DNA of 64,000 nucleotides, from assembly GCF_000224145.3 (NCBI RefSeq), contig NC_020173.2:1603435-1667434 (forward strand), in the 5' to 3' direction. Each line of letters begins with the position of its first letter. The first letter of the stretch is position 1. The position numbers and the translations under genes were made by a program. Below the pieces are notes generated by a model. The model saw nothing but the letters and a program-made list of their open reading frames with translations, did not search any database and was not told the origin of the DNA. This DNA comes from Ciona intestinalis. Taxonomy: Eukaryota > Chordata > Ascidiacea > Phlebobranchia > Cionidae. This document shows, piece by piece, positions 57,226 through 64,000 of this stretch.

Positions 57226-60200
57226 TTAAACCGGAATATTTGTCAGTTCTGAAGCGCGACTTCTTCGCCTTAAACGATGACAAGGGAGCTTCAAACTTTT
57301 GTACGATTCGTCTATTTCTAAAAATGTTCGATGCTTGGTAACTGGAATTGCAACGTAAACATGCGCCGCGAACAAAAAAGCCAGTGTTGCAAACACCAGA
57401 TACGAATATCCACCAATTGCGTCCTGAAAGTAAACAATAAACACAAAACAATTAGACCAATTAAAATTACACTTCAACAAATTTACAGTCAAATTTACAG
57501 GTATAGGCCTATATAGTAATTTGGATTAATTACTTGATATACTTTACGCACACTTTTGTTTTTGTGTTAGTAGTTTAACGTAATTAAAATAAATGAGTCG
57601 TGTGTCCTTATTTTCTTCTAAATAAACGTAAATGTTTTTACCTGTAAACGTGTTTTAACAACTGTTGTTTTGTCGCTATATAAGCTTTCATTTCGTTTAA
57701 AATGTTTCTAAATTTTGCTCTTGTAATCGACAAATAAAGTTATTAAAATTATTGCATAATTATTATATATAGTGGTGTGGGAGAAGATGGGACACCTTTA
57801 GCACATAATATCCAAACATTCCGCCCATGTTTTAAACAAATAATAACGGTCTATTAGAGACGTGACGTGAGGGTACGGTTTTATATTTCTTTGAACGTTT
57901 TTTGTTTACTACAATGCGGAACGAGAAAATAGTATGAAAAGGTGTCCCATCTCCCCCCATCCTACTATACCTGAAGATAAGGCCAAACCACAATGACCAA
58001 AGTGAAGCAAAGCCAGAACAAAAAACATGCAAGAGATTGTGCGGCTGATCTTGCACTTTGTGGAAAGCTTTCCGAAACTAAAGTCAGTGTGTTTGCACCA
58101 GGTCCAATGGCGAAGCCAAAATTAAAACCTGTAAGCAGCTACAACATTTAAAATACAAGATTTTTCAAAGCGACCGTTCTATAAAATTCTGCAAGGGTAA
58201 GGTCTTAGGCAAAGTCTATAGTGATTGGAATTTGGGCAAAGGTTGTCTTTTAAGCTATAACAAAATACTATGGACAGGGTGAAACAATTAAGAACGCTGA
58301 GGGGTACTTGGGTAAGATGGGATACTGTTAGCGCATAAAACCTAAATTTTCTTATTGTGTTTGCACAATTAAGAGTCGCGGGGCTACGGTTATATAATTC
58401 TGTAAATATTTATTGTTTACTACCAAATGGGACGAAGGCAAGAGAATAAAAACGTGTCCCACCATACCCCCACTTTACTATTACCAAAGTTAATAGAGAC
58501 GTTAAACTGTACTTACACATTGCTGAAACAATCGAAATGTATGATATCCAAGTTGCCAAGTGTTGTGTTGTAGCGGTAACGGTCAAAAGTACTAATGATA
58601 TTGCTTCGACCAGGTAGCCGAAAATCAGAAGATATCGACTTGCTATTTTCACTGCCAACTTCGCCTGTACAAAAATGGTTTAGGTACAGATGCGTTTGTA
58701 AGATGTATATGTTCTAGTGATAGGGGTTCTTAACCTTTTTGGTATGTTTTACCCTTTTAACGAAGATGAATATCAGATTTAACTCCAATATATAAAATTG
58801 TGCTCATTTTTTAAGTGACGAATGTAACAAATTACATCAGTTATATCAATGCGGGGGTTGCCTTAGATTTTTGGCAAAGAGTTTTTCAATGTCTGGCTCC
58901 TAGGGCGAGGTAATTTATCCCATTGGGAAAATTGACCCCTGAGGTAATAAAGGCTGTTCTAATGGCATAGTAAATGATTGAAGAAGATAGGACACCTTTT
59001 TATTTTATTTTCTCGTCCCATTTGGTAGTAAGCAAAGAACAGTTAAGGAATTATAAAACCGTATCCTCACGACTCCCATGGACCTTTGTAAAATGTTTAA
59101 AACTCGATCAAGGTATTTGGATATTACGTGCTCATGGTGTCCCATCTTACCCCCATCCTACTATATAACTGTATGTATGCCTAGTATAGTATATACAAAA
59201 AAGGCAAACCTACCCCAATACAATTTGTAGCCGCTAGGACAAACGCTGCTGCAATCGTAAAATATGGAATCAGGGAAGATTCCACTCCAGAAAGAACAAA
59301 GAGCTGCCCCATGTATATTTGTACAGCGTTTATACCAGTTATCATATGGCCAACTGTAACGAACGACGTTCCCCAGACTTGGTTTCGTAAGTTCGGGGAA
59401 GTTAGAATCTGAAGAGAACGTATAGTAGTGTGGGTAAAAAGGGATGCGGTTAGCACCTAAATCCCATATTTCCTGATCGTGTTTTAACCAACCAACAACG
59501 CCACTGTTATTTTTTTCTGTAAATACTCTTTTTTTACTGCAAAATGGAACGGAAAAGGAGAATGAAAACATGTTCTATTTTTTTCCCAAATTTACTATAT
59601 TAACGTTAATACCACATTGGCTATCCTATATGTTGCACAAAAAGCATTCAACCTGTTTGATTGTCACTCGTTCTTCCGCATCACGTTTGGCGTATTCATC
59701 ACGTAGGTCTTGTAACTCTTCACTTACGTCATCAGTTTTACGAAGTCTTTTCAACAAGGTTTCAGTGGCTGATTGGTTTTGTTCGGCAAAGTACAGACTC
59801 CTGTAAATGTGAAGATATTAAAGTACAGAAGTTGAATGTAACGAACGTATTTGTTATCTTCGTGTGGTGGAAAACGACAGTCGTCACAACACGGGTGTTC
59901 TGTTTCATACACCTCGTGCCTGCTTATGTACAAGTTACCATGTATAGCCTATGCGTGGCGGGGAAACGACAGTCGTTCTAACATGGGTGCTGTTCTGTTT
60001 CATACACCTCGTGCCCGCCTATGTATAAGTTACCAGGTATGTAACTTTATGGATAAATACCATACATGTTATACCTTGGTCCTGGTGCCATGAAATAGCA
60101 GAACGTCAAAAGGAGCAAGGACGGCACGCACGTGAAAAAGAGCAGAACAGGCCATAGCGAGTTGTTCCCAAGTAACTGCATTGAAAAGTATTATTTCACC

Positions 60201-63200
60201 GATATCTAACATTTTGCATTTCTTTGGATACAGTTAACACCTAAACCTCATATTTTCCGATCGTGTTTTGAACAATAAACAACGCTTTTTTAGAAAAACC
60301 TATTCTTGTGTAATTCTGCAAACATTTTTTGTTTTTTTACTAAATGGAAGAAAGGAATAAAATATTCTCTCACCCCCCCATACTATATAGTAGAGTGGGG
60401 GAAGATGGGACACGTTTAGCACATAATATCTAAATATCCTGATCGTGTTTTAAACAATAACTAACGGTCAATGGTAGTCATGGGCATATAGTTTTATAAT
60501 TTCTTGAAAGTTTTTTGTTTACTACTAAACGGGGCGAGAAAAGTAGAGGTAAAAGGTGTCCCATCTTCCCCCACCCTACTATATATCACAACACAGTAAA
60601 TATTTTTTGAACACTTTATCTATCAGGCTTAAAAACAAAACACAAGTTTTACCTGCTCAAGTCCGAAAATGTTTGCCAGGAGGTTACCAGTGCTTATTGA
60701 TAACGAAAACAAAGCACCAAGTATTCCTCTGAGATGACGCGGACTTACTTCGACCATGTACAGTGGCGCAATGCCTAAAAATCAGTTACTTTAATAACAA
60801 TAACCAGTGTCGAAGTACGACAAGTAAAACATAACATAAAATAACTTGTATATAGTAGGTGGGGTAAGATGGGATACATTTTTCTTTTATTTTCTCGTCT
60901 ATTTTGGGTGTAAACAAAGTACATTCAAAGAATTATAACACCGTTTTCTCACGGTTCCCTTAGACCGTTGTTAATTGTTTACAACACGATCCGATTATTT
61001 TGATATTATGTGCAAAAGGTGTCCTATCTTACCCCACACTGCTTATATATACTAATTTTCTCAAAGTAACAGCGCGTATAGCAGGGAAAAAGCAAATAAT
61101 GAAAAACTGGATATCCCGCATGTCGATATATAGCATCTGTTAAAACACGACTACAGTCATACACACATAATGTATTTATACGTCACCTGTGCCAGCAGTG
61201 GCGGTTACAAATCCGATGATTAGTCGACCAACAATTAAAAGTTCAAAGGCTTTACCCGCGTATGTCAGGGCGAGTAAGATGCTTGCTAACACTGTTGCGG
61301 AATGCAGAATCGCCAGGGTTTTCTAAATCGATTCCATGCTTTATTTTAAACGGACTGTGTATATATAGTAAGGTGGGGGGAAGACGAGACAAATTATAGT
61401 TCTATTTTCTCGTCTCATTTGGTAGTAAACAAAGAACATTTAAAGAATTATTAAACCGCATATCGGATTCTTATGACTTCTATACACCGTTGTTAATTGT
61501 TAAACACGATCAGGAGATTTAGAAATGTGTTAAAAGTGTCCTGTCTTCCCCCACTCCAATGCATAACACGTAAAAGGCCTATTTTGAATGCGGTATATAA
61601 ACACAAGCTTAAACAATGCAGGCAAAATCAAATATATATAAAAATGCAATATTCAGTTCGATACGAATTGTTAAACTTAAAAATGTAATACACAATATTT
61701 AAAATCTCACCCTATATTCAAATTTTCTGAGTTGGTTCACAAAGAAAGAACCGATAATTCCACCAACTGGAAAACAAGCCAGGATTGACACCCATTTCAC
61801 TTGAAGTTGATTTTCGGTCATCGTTTGGTTGTGCCGCATCTAAAAGTTACATTGCTGTATTATATGTATAATGTGGGTGTAATGTAGTAGGGTGGGGGAA
61901 GATCGGACACCTTTTCATTCTATTTTCTCGTCCCATTTGGTAAGAAACCAACAATATTCAAAGAATTATACACCGTATCCTCACGACTTTCACATACCGT
62001 TTTTAATTGTTTAACACACAATCAGGATATTTTGATATTATGTGCTAAAGGTGTCCCATCTTTTCCCACCCTACTATTTGTTTTGAATAAATGAATGAAA
62101 TTTCCGTTTTTTTTGGTCACGATAACGAAGAACGAAAGAGTTTACACAAGCAAAAAGACGGATAGTAACGGTAAAACAACAGTTGTTAAAACACGCTTAT
62201 TGATAAAAAAAGGGAAATACCGTTTTGGATAAAAGGCATGAGTGTAACTTGTATAACCGCGCGTTTCAAGGTAACTACAGTCGTAACTTAACGTGTATTG
62301 CGTTACGCACACAAAATAACGAGTTCTCACACATTCTATATTTAGCTTTGTGAGTGATTATTTGTGGCAGTATATAGTAGGGTAGAGGAAGATGGGACAT
62401 CTTTAGCACAGAATATCCAAATATTCCGATCGTGTTTTAAACAACAACGGTATATATGGAAGTCGCGAGGATACGGTTTTATAGTTATTTAAATTTTCGT
62501 TGTTTACTTTAAAATGTGACAAGAGAATAGAATGATAAGTTGTCCCTTCTTCCCCCAGCACCGTACTATATTAGAAGGTAAACGTTACGATGGTTAACTG
62601 TATAGTTTGTTTAACAGTAATTAGTAACAGTTATTAATACCATGTGATAATCTTGCAGGGCAGTCTGAATCGGTACTGCTGCCGCGTTCACGGAGCCAAT
62701 GGAATACCCATATTGAAATCCGCCGGCAAAATATGTGAGAAAGACTGACCAGAACGCCCACCATGATAACTTCTGCATTTAAAAACGAGTTAGTTTTGAA
62801 TGAATATTTTTTGGTAATACTACTAATTGGATTTGTATTATCATAGTGTACTATATTATACTTACTTCAGTATACTATGGTATTATAGTAGAGTGGGGGA
62901 AGACGGGACACCTTTTTTATTCTATTTCTTGACCCGTTTGGTAGTATAAATGGAACATTTAAAGAATTAAAATCGTATTCTCGCGACTCTCATATATACT
63001 GTTGTGTTTAAAATACGATTAGGATATTTGGATATTATGTGCTAAAGGTGTCCCATCTTGCCCAATAGTACTGTATACGCCAGTATATGCCTTTGTAATT
63101 TTCTAGCGAGTAAGAAATTGAAAACAAATGACCACCAACACGCACATTGCACATAAACACAGCCGTCTGCACGCTAAATATATACAATATTGTTTTGCCT

Positions 63201-63702
63201 CGAGGTTTGACTTCTTGTTCCTCGTTAATTTTCTATGATCTGTCAAAATTTTCTACACATCTTGGATATAGTAGGTTAGGGGAAGATGGGACACCTTTTC
63301 ATTCTATTTTCTCGTCCCATTTGGTAGTAAACAAAGAATATTCAAAGAATTATGAAACCGTATCTTCACGACTCTAATGTACCGTTGTTAATTGTATAAA
63401 TCACTATCAGGATATTTAGATATTACGTGCTAAAAGTGTCCCATCTTCCCCCAACCTACTATATTATTTTCTTTTGTTTTTTTCTGCTCTTATTATAAAC
63501 AGTGCGTGAATTTAACTGCGTCTTCAGAATTAGGCAGTCTTGTCGATTAAAAAAATTGAAAAGTTTTTCTAGTCTGTGTAATAATAACGATATAGGTTAA
63601 ATCGAAAACGATAAATTCAATACAGATTTTTTATACTTGTTTTTCTATTGATGAAGCGCTGACATTAGGAAGAATTTCCGCCATTTCCTCCAGAGGTTCC
63701 AT
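57226..63702 (-). CDS. SLC2A/GLUT-family sugar transporter-like protein, 11 exons
   Basis: Exons: 63637-63702, 62641-62772, 61711-61839, 61187-61322, 60653-60774, 60075-60175, 59653-59800, 59214-59408, 58517-58664, 57971-58128, 57226-57423. Phases close throughout, giving 510 residues with about 12 hydrophobic segments. Family marks: FAGGFQYGYSIGSVNA (TM1), VGRLIIGFVTATAGTG, YMVEVSPRHLRGILGAL, ITGINAVQIYMGQ (TM7), AIGPGANTLTLVSESFPQSA (TM10), TKHRTFLEID (PETKGRTF counterpart). Several sugar-binding positions differ from GLUT1: the two Gln before SGINA are His-Met, and the Trp of GPGPIPW is replaced. RxGRR and PESPR are also degenerate, so the substrate may not be glucose. Plasma- or organelle-membrane facilitator by family. 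Nine of ten introns hold a MITE. Confidence 0.88.
57769..57969 (-). mobile_element. MITE copy 24, at a splice donor
   Basis: Minus, in transporter intron 10. The exon ends CTTCAG at 57971 and the intron begins GTATAGTAGGATGGGGGGAG, so the terminal repeat starts within the donor site. Confidence 0.9.
58303..58482 (-). mobile_element. MITE copy 25, variant subfamily
   Basis: Minus, in transporter intron 9 (GGGTAAGATGGGATACTGTT). Confidence 0.82.
58966..59165 (+). mobile_element. MITE copy 26
   Basis: Plus, in transporter intron 8. Left terminal repeat decayed (TAGTAAATGATTGAAGAAGA). Confidence 0.83.
59422..59600 (-). mobile_element. MITE copy 27, variant subfamily
   Basis: Minus, occupying about 179 of the 244 bases of transporter intron 7 and ending 13 bases from the acceptor of exon 59214-59408. 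Confidence 0.82.
59833..60055 (-). mobile_element. Two tandem SINE fragments in transporter intron 6
   Basis: GAAAACGACAGTCGTCACAA ... CACCTCGTGCCTGCTTATGT is followed by a second GAAACGACAGTCGTTCTAAC ... CACCTCGTGCCCGCCTATGT. This is the only transporter intron without a MITE. Confidence 0.6.
60224..60388 (-). mobile_element. MITE copy 28, variant subfamily, truncated
   Basis: Minus, in transporter intron 5. The left end is missing; the right end TCTCACCCCCCCATACTATA abuts copy 29. Confidence 0.72.
60386..60583 (-). mobile_element. MITE copy 29
   Basis: Minus, full length, joined to copy 28 across a shared TATA. Confidence 0.9.
60851..61046 (+). mobile_element. MITE copy 30
   Basis: Plus, in transporter intron 4. 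Confidence 0.88.
61364..61562 (+). mobile_element. MITE copy 31
   Basis: Plus, in transporter intron 3. Confidence 0.88.
61883..62077 (+). mobile_element. MITE copy 32
   Basis: Plus, in transporter intron 2, intact left end. Confidence 0.9.
62373..62570 (-). mobile_element. MITE copy 33
   Basis: Minus, also in transporter intron 2, in inverted order to copy 32, so the intron RNA could fold into a long hairpin. Confidence 0.88.
62884..63075 (+). mobile_element. MITE copy 34
   Basis: Plus, in transporter intron 1; right end decayed (GCCCAATAGTACTGTATA). Confidence 0.86.
63268..63463 (+). mobile_element. MITE copy 35
   Basis: Plus, in transporter intron 1, full length. Confidence 0.9.
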
Positions 63703-64000
63703 CTTATACAAAAACTTTAGTTCTAGTATAACCTTCACTTAAAAATTTATCTTGCTAAACTACATTGACTGTTTGGCCGGTTCAATTAATAACTAAACTT
63801 TGTTTACTGAATCCGCTACGCCTCTATGGTTATACAAACATGCGAAAATTAAGGCTTTTGGTCGTCGTTTAATTAGGGCCTTCTTGAAACACAACTGCTG
63901 ACTAAGCACGTTTACTGTAATCGGCTGCGTAACCAATGAACACAAGGCGGGGTATCTATGAGTAAAGCTATACTAGCAGCGTGCGACGCTAAGTACTTGG
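63703..64000. other. 5' flank of the transporter gene
   Basis: Upstream of the start codon at 63702. No TATA box or further exon identified before the window edge. Confidence 0.4.

Overview
The window looks like nuclear DNA of a solitary ascidian, most likely a Ciona species. It is AT-rich with compact, intron-bearing genes that encode clear chordate proteins (hedgehog, SPATA6, OLA1, AIFM2/FSP1, RANBP2). Introns are often only 54-63 bp. One short palindromic DNA transposon (MITE) recurs at least 35 times, with tRNA-derived SINEs alongside it. There are three runs of N: 15408-15457, 52854-52903 and 56266-56540. Nothing bacterial, plasmid-like, CRISPR-like or retroviral was seen.

Left part (1-14 kb). 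The first two exons of a RANBP2-type TPR protein lie on the minus strand. They are followed by a plus-strand cluster of single-exon secreted proteins. The first is a mosaic serine protease (C-type lectin, chitin-binding, C-type lectin, trypsin). Next come four tandem members of a laminin-G-like family, three of them carrying a collagen tail, plus an inverted truncated copy and a relic. Each collagen tail begins with PGKRGP, which fits the published MASP-binding consensus of mannose-binding lectin and ficolins (Hyp-Gly-Lys-X-Gly-Pro). The cluster therefore resembles a lectin-pathway-like recognition system with a new head domain, placed next to a lectin-protease. This is the best candidate here for an undescribed system.

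Middle left (13.7-31 kb, all minus strand). The order is OLA1 (7 exons), AIFM2/FSP1 (8 exons) and a type II membrane C-type lectin with a long coiled-coil stalk (5 exons). The last exon of OLA1 appears twice around a 50-N gap, most simply as an unmerged allelic overlap between contigs.

Centre (31-44 kb). A complete hedgehog gene on the minus strand runs from 39614 to 31122, with signalling domain and autoprocessing Hint domain in four exons. Its introns and 5' flank form a CpG-dense block with no MITE.

Right part (44-64 kb, minus strand). SPATA6 (13 recognised exons, at least one more implied) is followed by a divergent SLC2A/GLUT-family transporter (11 exons). In the AIFM2, C-type lectin and transporter genes, 17 of 21 introns carry a copy of the same MITE, and one copy reaches the splice donor itself. 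Other mobile DNA includes a hAT-like MITE with a perfect 8-bp target duplication (55424-55680) and a 0.5-kb foldback element inside OLA1 intron 1 (21079-21577).
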